Positions 9,122 through 18,784 of a stretch of DNA of 64,000 bases are shown piece by piece. Made by a program: the position numbers and the translations under genes. Under the pieces are notes generated by a model, which was given only the letters and a program-made list of their open reading frames with translations, was not told the DNA's origin and did not search any database. Source of the stretch: JAXMHB01 sp046346965 (GTDB lineage Bacteria > Pseudomonadota > Gammaproteobacteria > Xanthomonadales > SZUA-5); assembly GCA_046346965.1 (NCBI GenBank), contig JAXMHB010000005.1, forward strand, positions 62,001 to 126,000, given 5' to 3'. The stretch's first letter is position 1. The number at the start of each line of letters is the position of its first letter.

Positions 9122-11449
9122 ATGCGGCCATGGCTGCGGCGCCTGCTCGGCGCCGCCCTCGGTGTAGCCGCGCTGTTGCTGGGGCTGGATTGGTGCTTCC
9201 CGCCGCCACTCGCGCGCCTGACCGAACCCGGCAGCGTGCTGGTGCTGGCGCGCGACGGCAGCCCGCTGCGCGCCTTTGCCGACAGCCGCGGCGTCTGGCG
9301 CTATCGCATCCGCCTGGATGAGGTTGCGCCGGTGTATCTGAGCGCGCTCTTGCATTACGAGGATCGCTGGTACTTCCGCCATCCGGGCGTCAACCCGGCC
9401 AGCCTGCTGCGCGCGCTGGCGCAGGGCCTTCTGCATGGACGGGTGATCTCGGGCGGATCGACGCTGACCATGCAGGTGGCGCGAATGCTGGAGCCGATTC
9501 CGCGCACGCCGATCGGCAAACTGCGACAGATGCTGCGCGCGCTGCAGTTGGAGTGGCGCTTCGACAAGTACGAGATCCTGGAGATGTACCTCAATCTGGC
9601 GCCTTTTGGCGGCGCCATCGAGGGCGTGCAGGCGGCCAGCCACGCTTATCTCGGCAAATCCGCCAGCGAGCTTAGCGACGCCGAGGCCGCGCTGCTGGTC
9701 GTGCTGCCGCAGGCGCCGACGCGCTGGCGTCCGGATCGGCACGCCGAGCGGGCGCAGCAGGCGCGCGACAAGGTGATCTCACGCTTGCAGCAACTGGGTG
9801 TGTGGAGCGCGGCGCGTGCTGCCGATGCGCGTATCGAGCAAGTCGCTGCGCGTCGCCTGGAGGCACCGATGCGGGCACCGCTGCTGGCGCAGCGCGTGCG
9901 CAGTCTGGGCGATACCGTGCGCACCAGCATTGCCGCCGAGCTGCAGGCGCGCATCGAGGCTCGGGTCAGTGCCTACCGACGTCGATTGCCGGCGCGCACC
10001 TCGATCGCAGTCCTGGTGGTCGAGCACGCCAGCATGCTGGCACGCGCTTACGTCGGCTCCGCCGATCTGCTCGATGGCGATGGTGCCGGCCACGTGGACA
10101 TGGTGCGCGCCGCGCGCTCGCCGGGGTCGACGCTGAAGCCGTTCTTGTACGGCATGGCACTCGACCAGGGGCTGATCCACAGCGCCAGTCTGCTCGTCGA
10201 TGCGCCGCAGTCCTTCGACGGCTATCAGCCCAGCAACTTCATGGAGCAGTACCAGGGCCCGGTCAGCGCCACCCAGGCGTTGCGGCAATCACTCAACGTA
10301 CCGGCCGTTGACCTGCTGGAGCGCATCGGCGTGGTGCGCTTCGCGGCGGCGCTGGAGAATGCCGGCCTGCGTCTGCGCATGGGCGCGGGCGCGCGACCCA
10401 ATCTGTCGTTGATCCTCGGCGGCGCCGCGACCACGCTGGAGGAATTGGTCGGCGCCTACGCCGCGCTGGCGCGCGAGGGCCGCGCAGCGCGCGTGCGCCT
10501 ACACGCTGGCGAGCCGCTGGTGGAGCACCATCTGCTGAGCGCCGGCGCTGCGTGGCTGGTTCGGCGGATGCTGGAACGCGCGCCGAGTGACAGCTACGCC
10601 GTGCAGCAGTTCGACAGCGCCAGCCGCGTCAGCATGGCCTGGAAAACCGGCACCAGCTACGGCTTCCGCGACAGCTGGGCGCTGGCGGTGACGCCGGAGT
10701 ACGTCGTCGGCGTCTGGATCGGACGGCCGGACGGCACGCCGCTACCGGGTCAGTACGGCGCCATCACCGCGCTGCCGCTGCTGGTGGAAACGGTGGACTC
10801 GCTGCCACACCAGCAGCGGCGTTTCGTTGCCCCGGCGCCGGCCAGCGTCAGTGAAATCCGCATCTGCTGGCCGCTCGGCGCTGCGCAGACAGAAACGCCG
10901 CCGGAACTGTGTCAGCGCACGCTGGAAGCCGGTGTGCTGAACGGCACCGTGCCTCCCACCTTCGCCGACCGCGATGCGGCGGTCTGGCACGGCGGACGAT
11001 TGCAGTACTGGCGTGATCGCCGCAGCGGCGCCCGACTCAATTTGAGCTGCCTGCGCGCGGACTCGGAGCAAGTCACCATCGCCCGCTGGCCGGCGCTGGC
11101 CTACCCCTGGTTGCGCGGCAGTCTGAAGCGCCGCTCGGCATTGCCGGCGCTCGCCCCCGGCTGTGCGCCCGACGAGTACTCCACGGGACTGCGGATTGCC
11201 GGCGTCAGCGACGGCAGCATTGTGCGCAACCCCGGACAGCGACGCGGGCCACTGACGCTGGAGGTACAGGCGCTCGGCAGCGACAGCCGCATCCTGTGGT
11301 TGCTCGATGACCGCCTGGTGGCGCAAAGCCAGGGCGATCAGCGCATCCGCATCGTCATCCAGCGCGACGGCGATCACCAGTTGATCGCCCTCGACGACGC
11401 CGGCAGTTCCGATCGCGTGACGGTGCGCGCGATCGGAACCGCGCCGTAA
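9122..11449 (+). CDS. pbpC: Penicillin-binding protein 1C
   Basis: 775 residues, a bifunctional class A PBP that polymerises and cross-links peptidoglycan at the outer face of the inner membrane. An N-terminal membrane anchor (about residues 7-24) is followed by a GT51 glycosyltransferase domain with the catalytic-Glu motif EDRWYFRHPG and the GGSTLTMQ motif. The transpeptidase domain has the nucleophile in SPGSTLKPF (Ser336, Lys339), then QSLN and KTGTS (Lys508). A beta-rich C-terminal region matches the PBP1C-specific domain. The ATG follows the alpha-2-macroglobulin stop with no gap, so the two are probably translationally coupled. The pair is a known arrangement thought to link protease defence to wall repair. 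Confidence 0.95.
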   Translation: MRPWLRRLLGAALGVAALLLGLDWCFPPPLARLTEPGSVLVLARDGSPLRAFADSRGVWRYRIRLDEVAPVYLSALLHYEDRWYFRHPGVNPASLLRALAQGLLHGRVISGGSTLTMQVARMLEPIPRTPIGKLRQMLRALQLEWRFDKYEILEMYLNLAPFGGAIEGVQAASHAYLGKSASELSDAEAALLVVLPQAPTRWRPDRHAERAQQARDKVISRLQQLGVWSAARAADARIEQVAARRLEAPMRAPLLAQRVRSLGDTVRTSIAAELQARIEARVSAYRRRLPARTSIAVLVVEHASMLARAYVGSADLLDGDGAGHVDMVRAARSPGSTLKPFLYGMALDQGLIHSASLLVDAPQSFDGYQPSNFMEQYQGPVSATQALRQSLNVPAVDLLERIGVVRFAAALENAGLRLRMGAGARPNLSLILGGAATTLEELVGAYAALAREGRAARVRLHAGEPLVEHHLLSAGAAWLVRRMLERAPSDSYAVQQFDSASRVSMAWKTGTSYGFRDSWALAVTPEYVVGVWIGRPDGTPLPGQYGAITALPLLVETVDSLPHQQRRFVAPAPASVSEIRICWPLGAAQTETPPELCQRTLEAGVLNGTVPPTFADRDAAVWHGGRLQYWRDRRSGARLNLSCLRADSEQVTIARWPALAYPWLRGSLKRRSALPALAPGCAPDEYSTGLRIAGVSDGSIVRNPGQRRGPLTLEVQALGSDSRILWLLDDRLVAQSQGDQRIRIVIQRDGDHQLIALDDAGSSDRVTVRAIGTAP

Positions 11450-11452
11450 CGA

Positions 11453-11959
11453 TCAGGCCGCCTGACGCGCCGGCAGCTTCTCGTCAGCCGCGACGCCCGG
11501 CTTGTAGACCGCATACACCAGCACCGGGATGTTCAACTTGCCGAGCTGTGCCTCGATCAAGGGCAGCACCTCGTCCCAGTCCAGACCACCGACACCGGTC
11601 GCGAGGCGCGGCAGCGCGACGCTGGTATAGCCCTCGCGCTCGATCTCGTGGGCGAGTGCGCGCAGCGCGTGGTTGACATGCGCCAGCGTGGCTTTGCCCG
11701 GCTTGCCGCCGTGATCGTAGCTGCCGTCCTGGGTGAACAGGCTCACCAGATGGGTGTCGCCGGCGCCACTCCAGGTCCAGGCACTGCCGGATTCCGGATG
11801 GCGCGTCTGACAATAGTGGCGGAAGTCCTTGTACATCGCCGGCCACTGCTCGCGCAGCGCATGCGCCAGACCCTGCGCGTGCGGATCATTGGGGGCCACC
11901 CCGTGCGCAATCACCTGGGCCTTGCTCAGCAGGATGTCACCCGTCACCAGTCGAATCAT
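11453..11959 (-). CDS. Macro-domain protein
   Basis: 168 residues covering a single macro domain. It opens with the strand 'IRLVTGDILLSKAQVIAHGV' and has the ligand-loop signature LPRLATGVGGLDW near the C-terminal half. Macro domains bind ADP-ribose or remove it from proteins, nucleic acids or O-acetyl-ADP-ribose; which of these applies is not visible. The ATG at 11959 has GGAGA five bases upstream; an in-frame TTG four codons earlier is less likely because it overlaps that ribosome-binding site. The gene is convergent with pbpC, with only 3 nt between stops. No toxin partner (such as a DarT-like gene) is adjacent. Confidence 0.85.
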   Translation of the reverse strand: MIRLVTGDILLSKAQVIAHGVAPNDPHAQGLAHALREQWPAMYKDFRHYCQTRHPESGSAWTWSGAGDTHLVSLFTQDGSYDHGGKPGKATLAHVNHALRALAHEIEREGYTSVALPRLATGVGGLDWDEVLPLIEAQLGKLNIPVLVYAVYKPGVAADEKLPARQAA

Positions 11960-12078
11960 GAAGTTCTCCAATCGCTAGCCGGCGTTCCGGCAGGTGACTG
12001 GATGCTGTGCGCACCGGTGCGCGGCCGCACTGATCACGATCAAGGGCGGCTGGCGACTGCCACCCTCAGACCGTGTGA

Positions 12079-12630
12079 CTACATCATTCCGGTTTCCAGA
12101 CGCGCGGCTTCCGACATCATTCCCTGATTCCAGGGCGGGTCGAACACCAGTTCCACATCGGCCTCGGTGACAGTCGGGATCAACTCCAGCTTGGAGCGCA
12201 CATCGCTGACCAGCGTATCGCCCATGCCGCAACCGGGCGCCGTCAGCGTCATCTTGACCTCGACGCGGCGCTGGCCATCGTCGGTGCGGAACAGATTGCA
12301 CTCGTACACCAGTCCCAGCTCGACGATGTTGACCGGAATCTCCGGGTCATAACAGGTGCGCAACTGCTCCCACAGCAGCACTTCCACATCGTGGTCGGTG
12401 GCGCCCTCCGGCAAGGCTGGCATCGCCAGCGGCGGCTTGCCAATGGCATCGGCATCGGTGCCGGCAATGCGGAACAGATTGCCCTCCACGTAGACCGTGA
12501 AGCTGCCGCCCAGCGCCTGGGTGATATAGCCGACGCTGCCAGCCGGCAGTTGCACCGCTTCGCCGCTCGGCACCATGACGGCCGCGCAGTCGCGCTCGAA
12601 TTTCACGGGTTCGCTGGTTCTGCTGTACAT
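12079..12630 (-). CDS. sufT: SufT-type iron-sulfur maturation protein (DUF59/MIP18)
   Basis: 183 residues from the ATG at 12630. The N-terminal part (about 1-80) is the SufT-specific extension, and the C-terminal part is a MIP18/DUF59 domain with CYDPEIPVNIVELGLVY and the conserved Cys in LTAPGCGMGD. SufT proteins help mature Fe-S proteins, usually as part of the SUF pathway; no other suf gene is in the window. An in-frame ATG at 12693 would add 21 residues with no similarity to the family, so the internal ATG (reading MYSRTSEPVKFERDC) is chosen. The gene is divergent from the sensor gene at 12743. Confidence 0.85.
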   Translation of the reverse strand: MYSRTSEPVKFERDCAAVMVPSGEAVQLPAGSVGYITQALGGSFTVYVEGNLFRIAGTDADAIGKPPLAMPALPEGATDHDVEVLLWEQLRTCYDPEIPVNIVELGLVYECNLFRTDDGQRRVEVKMTLTAPGCGMGDTLVSDVRSKLELIPTVTEADVELVFDPPWNQGMMSEAARLETGMM

Positions 12631-12742
12631 CAGGGTTCGGGCTGGACGCGAGGGAGCGAAGTATGCGGAATCGGCAGGCGCTGTGGGCGCCACCGCGTGT
12701 GCGGCTTCCGGCTACACTGCGAAGTATTGTGCAAGCGACGTC

Positions 12743-15700
12743 ATGCATCGGGTGAAGACCGCGCATACACGTGCATTCCGAACGAGGATCGGCTGGCTCA
12801 TCGCCGGCCTGCTGCTCGTGTACGCGAGCGCGGCCACCGCGCTGGATGCCGACAAGGCCTTCCGCCACTACGTCTACGACAACTGGAACATCGAAGACGG
12901 GCTGCCGCAGCTCTCGGTGCTGTCGATGACGCAGGACAGCACTGGCTACCTGTGGGTCACCACCCAGAATGGCATCGCCCGCTTCGATGGTGTGCGCTTC
13001 CGCGTCTACAACCTCGAGAGCACGCCCGAACTGCGCGCCAACATCATCGATCGCGTGCACCTCGGCAGCGACGGCAGTCTGTGGTTCGCGTCCAGCCGCG
13101 GCCTGACCCGGTTGCAGGACAACCACTGGAGTACGCTCGATCTGCTGCCGGGTCGCGACGTCGCCGTCAGCGCATTGTTCAACGACGGCGCCGATCTGCT
13201 GATCGGCAGCGAGTCCGGGCTGTTCCGGCTGCACGATGGGCAGGTCACGCCAGTAGCACTGACTGGCGAGGCAGTGCGCGCACTGGCACTGGTGGGCCAC
13301 ACCATTTACGCCGGCGGCAACGGCGTCGTCCACGAACTGCGCAAAGACCAGACGCGCGCACTGCCGCTGCCGGGCGGCAATGACGCACCGGCGGTCAACG
13401 CCCTGCTGGCCGGCAGCGATGGCCTGTACGCGGCGACCCGCCGCGGCTTGTATCGGCTGGTCGAGTCTGACTGGTCGGTCCCGGACTGGGCGCGGCCGCT
13501 CGCCAGCAGCCGCATCGAGGCGCTCTACCGCGACAACGACGGCAATTTGTGGATCGGCACCACCGAAGGCCTGTATCGCTACCACCCGCGCCGCGGACTG
13601 GAGTTGTGCGCCACCACGGCGCTCGAAGCCACCGCCTGGATCGCCAGCGTGTTTGAAGATCGCGAGGGCAATCTGTGGATCGGCAGCTTGACCCACAGCC
13701 TGTCGCGCCTGTGGAACGGCTGGGTCAGCCGCATCAGCGTGGAAGACGGGCTCTCCGATCGCTTCGTTTGGAGCGTCAGCAGCGACGATCAGGCCAATCT
13801 GTGGATAGGCACCAACACCGGGATCGAGCATCTGCTGCCGGACGGCCGCATCCAGATGGTCGGCAGCACGCGCGCCCTGCCCGACCCCTCGGTGTACAAC
13901 CTGTTTCGCAGCAGCAACGGCGACTTTCTGATCGGCACCCGCGCCGGCATGGCACGCTGGAGCGAGCGCGGCCTGGAGCGCGATCCGCAGTGGGAAGCAC
14001 TGGCACAGGCCAGCGTACGCGCCTTCGTCGAGATCACGCCCACGCGCTATTGGATCGGCACCAGCCAGGGTCTGTACCAGTCTGATCCGACCTCGCTACG
14101 CGCCTTTGGCATCGAACAAGGCCTGGCGGAGCCGCGCATCCGCTCGCTGATGCAGACCCAGCGCGATGAACTCTGGGTGGGCACCGAGCGCGGCCTGTAT
14201 TTGGGCGTGGAAGAACACTTCGAGCGCATGAACGACCCGCCGGCGCTGGCCAGCGCGCTGGTGACCTCGGTCACGCCCTGGCGCGGCGCCCGCGTGATCG
14301 TGACCTCGATGGACGCCGGACTGTTCGTCGGCACCCCCGGCCGCTTCCGCCAGATCACCAGCACCGAAGGCCTGCCCTACAACTCGGCCTTCGCCGCCAG
14401 CACCGACGCCGGCTGGCTGTACGTGACCAGTCCCGAGGGCGTGTACCGCATCGCGCTGGGCGATCTGGAGCGCTACTACCAGGACGGCGGCCGCCTGCTC
14501 GCCGACATGGTGGTGCAGACTGGTGGCTCGCACCCCGGCGCGCTGCGCTCGCGCTGCTGCAACGGCGGCGCGCAGGCACGTATCGCCCGAATCAATGGCA
14601 GCGTCTGGCTGCCGACGCTGGATGGCGTGCTGCGCCTCGATACCGGCCGCATTCGCCGCAGTGCGCTGGCACCGCCAGCAGTGATCGAAACCGTGGAGCA
14701 CCTGGGCGCCCGCTACGAGGGCGGTGCGGCGCTGGAGCTCGACGGCCGCAGCGGCGATGTGGCGATCCAGTACGCGGGGCTCGCCCTGCAGGATCCCACC
14801 GGCCTGCGCTTCCGTTACCGCTTGCTGGGATACGACGAGCGCTGGCGCAGCGCCGGCGAGCGCCGCGTGGCCTACTACACCAATCTGCCGCCGGGTCACT
14901 ACCGTTTCGAAGCGGTGGCGACCAGCAGCGCCGGCCTCGACAGCCCGAGCCCGGCGGTGATCGAGTTCCATCTGGTGCCGCCGTTCTACCGCGCGCCCTG
15001 GTTTCTCGCCCTGGCCGGCGCCGCGGCCTTGGCGCTGGCGGCGCTGGGATGGCGGGTGTACCAGCGCCGCCAGAACCGTCGCGAGCGCTATCTGGAAGAT
15101 CTGATCCTGCAGCGCACGGCCGATCTCGATCGCGCCAACGAGCGCCTGCGTTCGGCCAATCGTGCGCTTGTCGAGGAGTCGCATACCGACGCCTTGACCG
15201 GCCTGCGCAATCGCCGCTTTCTGGCGAACTTCATGGCGGACTGGCGGCGTACGCGCACTGGCGGCAAGCCGCAGCGTCTGGCTTTCGTGCTGATCGACCT
15301 CGATCACTTCAAGCGGGTCAATGACTTGCACGGTCACCTGGCCGGTGATGAGGTGCTGCGGCAACTGGCGGCGGTGCTCACCGATCTGGCCGGTCCCAAC
15401 GGCATTCCGCTGCGCTGGGGCGGCGAGGAGTTCATGTTGGTGATGCCCGCCGAATCGATCGCCGATGCCGCCTTTTGCGAGGACCTGCGCCAGCGCATCT
15501 CCGCGCAGGAGTTCGTGCACTCGGGCAACCAGCGCAGTCAGCTGACCGCCTCAATCGGCTATGCGCTGTATCCGGCGTTGGCCGACCGCAGCGACAGTGA
15601 GGATTGGAACCTCTCGCTGGAGCTGGCCGACGCCGCGCTGTATCTGATCAAGTCGGGCGGCCGCAACGGTTGGGCAATCGTGCACGCACGGGCGCACGCG

Positions 15701-15814
15701 CGCGCCGAGGACTTCGGCGGCGGCTTCGGCAGTCGCTTGCGCGAACTGGCGCAGGCCGGCCTGGTGCTGATCGACCAGTATGGACGCCCGCGTCCGGGTG
15801 ACTCGCGGCCCTGA
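12743..15814 (+). CDS. Periplasmic propeller sensor diguanylate cyclase
   Basis: 1,023 residues. A signal/anchor segment (about 15-33) is followed by a two-component-regulator propeller of many short repeats with the pattern 'dG(n/s)LWiGt', then a Y_Y_Y domain (about 655-740). A transmembrane helix (about 753-773, ALAGAAALALAALG) and a short coiled coil lead into a C-terminal GGDEF domain. The active site reads GGEEF (893-897), a functional signature for making cyclic di-GMP. No RxxD inhibitory site is visible five residues before it, so product inhibition may be absent. This architecture senses periplasmic ligands, often carbohydrates, but the ligand is unknown. The frame is open upstream, but the ATG at 12743 begins the export signal. 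Confidence 0.9.
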   Translation: MHRVKTAHTRAFRTRIGWLIAGLLLVYASAATALDADKAFRHYVYDNWNIEDGLPQLSVLSMTQDSTGYLWVTTQNGIARFDGVRFRVYNLESTPELRANIIDRVHLGSDGSLWFASSRGLTRLQDNHWSTLDLLPGRDVAVSALFNDGADLLIGSESGLFRLHDGQVTPVALTGEAVRALALVGHTIYAGGNGVVHELRKDQTRALPLPGGNDAPAVNALLAGSDGLYAATRRGLYRLVESDWSVPDWARPLASSRIEALYRDNDGNLWIGTTEGLYRYHPRRGLELCATTALEATAWIASVFEDREGNLWIGSLTHSLSRLWNGWVSRISVEDGLSDRFVWSVSSDDQANLWIGTNTGIEHLLPDGRIQMVGSTRALPDPSVYNLFRSSNGDFLIGTRAGMARWSERGLERDPQWEALAQASVRAFVEITPTRYWIGTSQGLYQSDPTSLRAFGIEQGLAEPRIRSLMQTQRDELWVGTERGLYLGVEEHFERMNDPPALASALVTSVTPWRGARVIVTSMDAGLFVGTPGRFRQITSTEGLPYNSAFAASTDAGWLYVTSPEGVYRIALGDLERYYQDGGRLLADMVVQTGGSHPGALRSRCCNGGAQARIARINGSVWLPTLDGVLRLDTGRIRRSALAPPAVIETVEHLGARYEGGAALELDGRSGDVAIQYAGLALQDPTGLRFRYRLLGYDERWRSAGERRVAYYTNLPPGHYRFEAVATSSAGLDSPSPAVIEFHLVPPFYRAPWFLALAGAAALALAALGWRVYQRRQNRRERYLEDLILQRTADLDRANERLRSANRALVEESHTDALTGLRNRRFLANFMADWRRTRTGGKPQRLAFVLIDLDHFKRVNDLHGHLAGDEVLRQLAAVLTDLAGPNGIPLRWGGEEFMLVMPAESIADAAFCEDLRQRISAQEFVHSGNQRSQLTASIGYALYPALADRSDSEDWNLSLELADAALYLIKSGGRNGWAIVHARAHARAEDFGGGFGSRLRELAQAGLVLIDQYGRPRPGDSRP

Positions 15815-15820
15815 CGGACC

Positions 15821-16402
15821 TCAGAACAGACCGGATTGCAGGCAATCACGCACCGGCGCATAGCTGCGGCGATGAATGGCGCAGGGCCCCAGCGCGCGCA
15901 GGCGCTCCAGATGTTCCGGGGTGGGATAGCCGTAATGCTGCGCAAATCCGTAGCCCGGATAGCGTTCATCGTGGGCCAGCATCAGGCGGTCACGCGTGGT
16001 CTTGGCGAGGATCGACGCAGCACCGATACAGGCTTCCTTGGCATCGCCTTTGACGATTGCCTGCGCCGGGAAACCAAGCTCGGCCGGCACCTTGTTGCCA
16101 TCGATGAGGACTCGGACTGGCGCCGGACGCAAGTCCTGCGCCGCGCGGCGCATGCCGGCCATGGTCGCCTGAAAGATGTTGATGCGATCGATCTCGTCGG
16201 CCTCGACCACGATCACCGACCACGCCAGCGCGCGCTCGCGGATCTGCGGCGCCAGCGCCTCGCGCGTACGTGCCGACAGCGCTTTGGAATCCCCCAGGCC
16301 GGCGATCGCGCGGGCCGGATCGAGTATGACCGCCGCCACCACCACCGGCCCGGCCAGTGGTCCGCGACCGGCTTCGTCGATACCGGCAATCAACTCAGAC
16401 AT
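15821..16402 (-). CDS. rnhB: Ribonuclease HII
   Basis: 193 residues. RNase HII cuts the RNA strand of RNA-DNA hybrids and removes single ribonucleotides from DNA. The first catalytic motif GIDEAGRGPLAGPVV is at the N-terminus; DSK and IDGNKVP follow. The ATG at 16402 lies inside the end of lpxB (13-nt overlap), which fixes it as the last gene of the lpx block. In many gammaproteobacteria the next gene would be dnaE; here a convergent sensor gene ends only 6 nt away, so that linkage is broken. Confidence 0.95.
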   Translation of the reverse strand: MSELIAGIDEAGRGPLAGPVVVAAVILDPARAIAGLGDSKALSARTREALAPQIRERALAWSVIVVEADEIDRINIFQATMAGMRRAAQDLRPAPVRVLIDGNKVPAELGFPAQAIVKGDAKEACIGAASILAKTTRDRLMLAHDERYPGYGFAQHYGYPTPEHLERLRALGPCAIHRRSYAPVRDCLQSGLF

Positions 16403-17526
16403 TCGAGCGCCGCCTCGGCTGCCCGCGCACTGGCCTGCAGGCGCAGCCGCTGATGGATGGCGCGGCACTCGGCCACGTAGGCGTCGACCGCGGCCGGGTC
16501 GGCCAGCCAGCGCTCCAGCGCCGCCAACAGCTGCGGCGGGCGCACCGCATCCTGGCTGATCTCCGGCACCAGGTCGCGCTCGGCGAGCACGTTCGGCAGC
16601 GAGTAGTTGCGCACTTTCAGCAGACCGAAGGTGCGCACGATCCAGTAGGTCAACGGGGCGATCCGATACGCCACCACCATGGGACGTTGGCACAGGGCGG
16701 CCTCCAGCGTTGCCGTGCCCGAGGCCACCAGCGCCAACTGGCAGGCGCTGAGCAGCGTCCGCATCTGGCCGTCGATCACGCGGATGGCGTCCGCATCCGC
16801 CGGCCGCAGCCGCGCCGACAGCTCGGCCGCCAGCGCCGGGCGCGCGGCGGGAATCAGCACGCGCCAGTCCGGATGGTGCGCCAGAAAGGCGCGAGCAGTG
16901 TCCAAAAAGTCCTCGGCCAGCCGGCGGATCTCGCCGCCGCGACTGCCCGGCAGCACCGCCAGAATCTGCGTATCCGCAGAAAAGCCCAGACTGGCAAGCG
17001 CGGCGGCGCGATCGGGTTGCAAAGGCAGTTCATCAGCAAAAGGATGACCGACGAAGCGCGCGTCGACGCCGTAGCGCTGGTACAAGGCCGGCTCGAAAGG
17101 GAACAGGCACAGCACGCGATCCGCACAGGCACCGATGCTGCGCGCACGCTGCTGGCGCCAGGCCCAGATCGAGGGGCTGACGTAGTGCACGGTGCGCGTA
17201 CCTTGCGCCTTCAACCGGCGCTCGATCCCCAGATTGAAGTCGGGCGCATCGATGCCGATGTAGATCGCCGGCGCCGCCTCGGCCAGCCGCCGCAGAAAGG
17301 CGCGGCGCAGGCGCAGCAGCCGGGGCAGATGCCGCAGCACCTCCACCAGCCCCATCACCGCCAGCTCGCTGGCCTCGTACCAACACTCGAGGCCGGCGGC
17401 GCGCATGGCCGGACCGCCGATGCCGACGAAGCGCAAATCCGGGCGCCGCGCGCGCAGCGCCTCGATCAGCGCTGCCCCCAACTGATCGCCCGAGGCTTCG
17501 CCGGCGCACAGGGCGATGGTCGTCAT
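16390..17526 (-). CDS. lpxB: Lipid-A-disaccharide synthase
   Basis: 378 residues, close to the usual length. LpxB joins UDP-2,3-diacylglucosamine and lipid X into the lipid A disaccharide at the inner face of the membrane. The N-terminus MTTIALCAGEASGDQLGA carries the conserved GEASGD loop; the UDP-binding end includes ALVASGTATLEAAL. The start at 17526 matches the family and sits 13 nt downstream of the lpxA stop; the longer open frame upstream would run into lpxA. Confidence 0.95.
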   Translation of the reverse strand: MTTIALCAGEASGDQLGAALIEALRARRPDLRFVGIGGPAMRAAGLECWYEASELAVMGLVEVLRHLPRLLRLRRAFLRRLAEAAPAIYIGIDAPDFNLGIERRLKAQGTRTVHYVSPSIWAWRQQRARSIGACADRVLCLFPFEPALYQRYGVDARFVGHPFADELPLQPDRAAALASLGFSADTQILAVLPGSRGGEIRRLAEDFLDTARAFLAHHPDWRVLIPAARPALAAELSARLRPADADAIRVIDGQMRTLLSACQLALVASGTATLEAALCQRPMVVAYRIAPLTYWIVRTFGLLKVRNYSLPNVLAERDLVPEISQDAVRPPQLLAALERWLADPAAVDAYVAECRAIHQRLRLQASARAAEAALECLS

Positions 17527-17539
17527 GGCGAGGCCGGCC

Positions 17540-18313
17540 TCACCGCAGAATCGAGCGCTCGCTGCGATCGATGAACTCGACGAAACGGCGCACCTCGGCC
17601 GCGCTGGCGGCCTGTTCTTCCAGCTTGACGCGCGCCTCGGCCAGCGGCAGCCCGGACATGTACAGCGTGCGATAGGCGCGCCGGATGGCGGCAATCTGCT
17701 CGGCGCTGAAGCCGCGCCGCTTCAAGCCTTCGGTGTTGATGCCGCGCGGCACGCTCATCTCGCTGCCGACCACCACGTAGGGCGGCACATCGCAATTGAT
17801 CTTGCTGCCCATCCCGGTGAAGGCGTGCGCGCCGATCTTGCAGAACTGATGGATCAGCGAATAACCGCCGAGGATCGCCCAATCTTCGATGGTGACATGG
17901 CCGGCCAGCGCCACCGAATTGGCCAGGATGGTGTGGTCGCCGATGATGCAATCGTGGGCGATGTGCACATAGGCCATGATCCAGTTGTCATGGCCGATGC
18001 GCGTGGCGCCGCCGCCCTGCACGGTGCCGCGGTTGATGGTGACGAACTCGCGGACGGTGTTGTCGTCGCCCAGGATCAACTCGGTGGGCTCATCCGCGTA
18101 TTTCTTGTCTTGCGGCGCCCCGCCCACCGCTGCGTGGGCGTAAATCCGGTTGCGCGCGCCGATCGTGGTGGGGCCCTCGAGCACGGCGTGGGCACCCACG
18201 CTGCTGTCGGCACCGACGCGCACCCCCGCACCGATGATCGCGTAGGGGCCCACGCTGACGCTGCTGTCGAGTTCAGCCTTGGGATCGATGATCGCCGTAG
18301 GATGAATCGCCAT
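17540..18313 (-). CDS. lpxA: UDP-N-acetylglucosamine acyltransferase
   Basis: 257 residues. LpxA transfers a 3-hydroxyacyl chain from ACP to UDP-GlcNAc, the first step of lipid A synthesis. The N-terminal two thirds are hexapeptide repeats of a left-handed beta helix; the catalytic His lies in VHIAHDCIIGDH. The C-terminal helical part ends with EFIDRSERSILR. The ATG at 18313 overlaps the fabZ stop by one base (TGATG), indicating translational coupling. Confidence 0.96.
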   Translation of the reverse strand: MAIHPTAIIDPKAELDSSVSVGPYAIIGAGVRVGADSSVGAHAVLEGPTTIGARNRIYAHAAVGGAPQDKKYADEPTELILGDDNTVREFVTINRGTVQGGGATRIGHDNWIMAYVHIAHDCIIGDHTILANSVALAGHVTIEDWAILGGYSLIHQFCKIGAHAFTGMGSKINCDVPPYVVVGSEMSVPRGINTEGLKRRGFSAEQIAAIRRAYRTLYMSGLPLAEARVKLEEQAASAAEVRRFVEFIDRSERSILR

Positions 18314-18783
18314 CAGGCCCCCCGCTCGGCACACAGCACCTCGGCGCTGGCGACGACCTTGCCGTCGACTTTGGCCGTGCAGACGAACTGCCCCATCTTC
18401 ATCACCATGCGCTTCTGTTCGACTTCCAGCATCAGCTGGTCGCCCGGTCGCACGATCTGCGAGAAGCGCGCCTTGTCGATCTTGACCAGATAGAACAGCG
18501 CCTGCGTGTCGGGGCGCTCGACCGCAGTCAGTTGCACCAGCAAGCCGCAGGCCTGCGCCAGCGCTTCCAGGATCAGCACGCCGGGCATCACCGGATTGCC
18601 GGGAAAGTGACCCTGGAAATAGGGCTCGTTGAAGGTCACATTCTTCAGCGCAGTCAAGCGCTTGCCGGCCTCGAAGGCGAGCACGCGATCCACCAGCAGA
18701 AAGGGATAGCGATGCGGCAGCATGTCGAAAATGCGGCGCACGTCCACGGGCAGCTCCGCCCGGACGCTCAGTTCTTCGGTCAT
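18313..18783 (-). CDS. fabZ: 3-hydroxyacyl-ACP dehydratase FabZ
   Basis: 156 residues, single hot-dog domain. It dehydrates 3-hydroxyacyl-ACP in fatty acid elongation and so competes with LpxA for 3-hydroxyacyl-ACP. The active-site motif HFPGNPVMPGVLILEAL contains the catalytic His and Glu. The start at 18783 is one base past the lpxD stop and gives MTEELSV before the conserved RRIFDMLPHRYPFLLVDR region. Confidence 0.96.
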   Translation of the reverse strand: MTEELSVRAELPVDVRRIFDMLPHRYPFLLVDRVLAFEAGKRLTALKNVTFNEPYFQGHFPGNPVMPGVLILEALAQACGLLVQLTAVERPDTQALFYLVKIDKARFSQIVRPGDQLMLEVEQKRMVMKMGQFVCTAKVDGKVVASAEVLCAERGA

Positions 18784-18784
18784 T

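Noticed and set aside
5105..9742. 1,545-codon open frame on the minus strand
   Set aside because: Antisense to the alpha-2-macroglobulin and pbpC genes, which have clear family motifs. The antisense protein has none.
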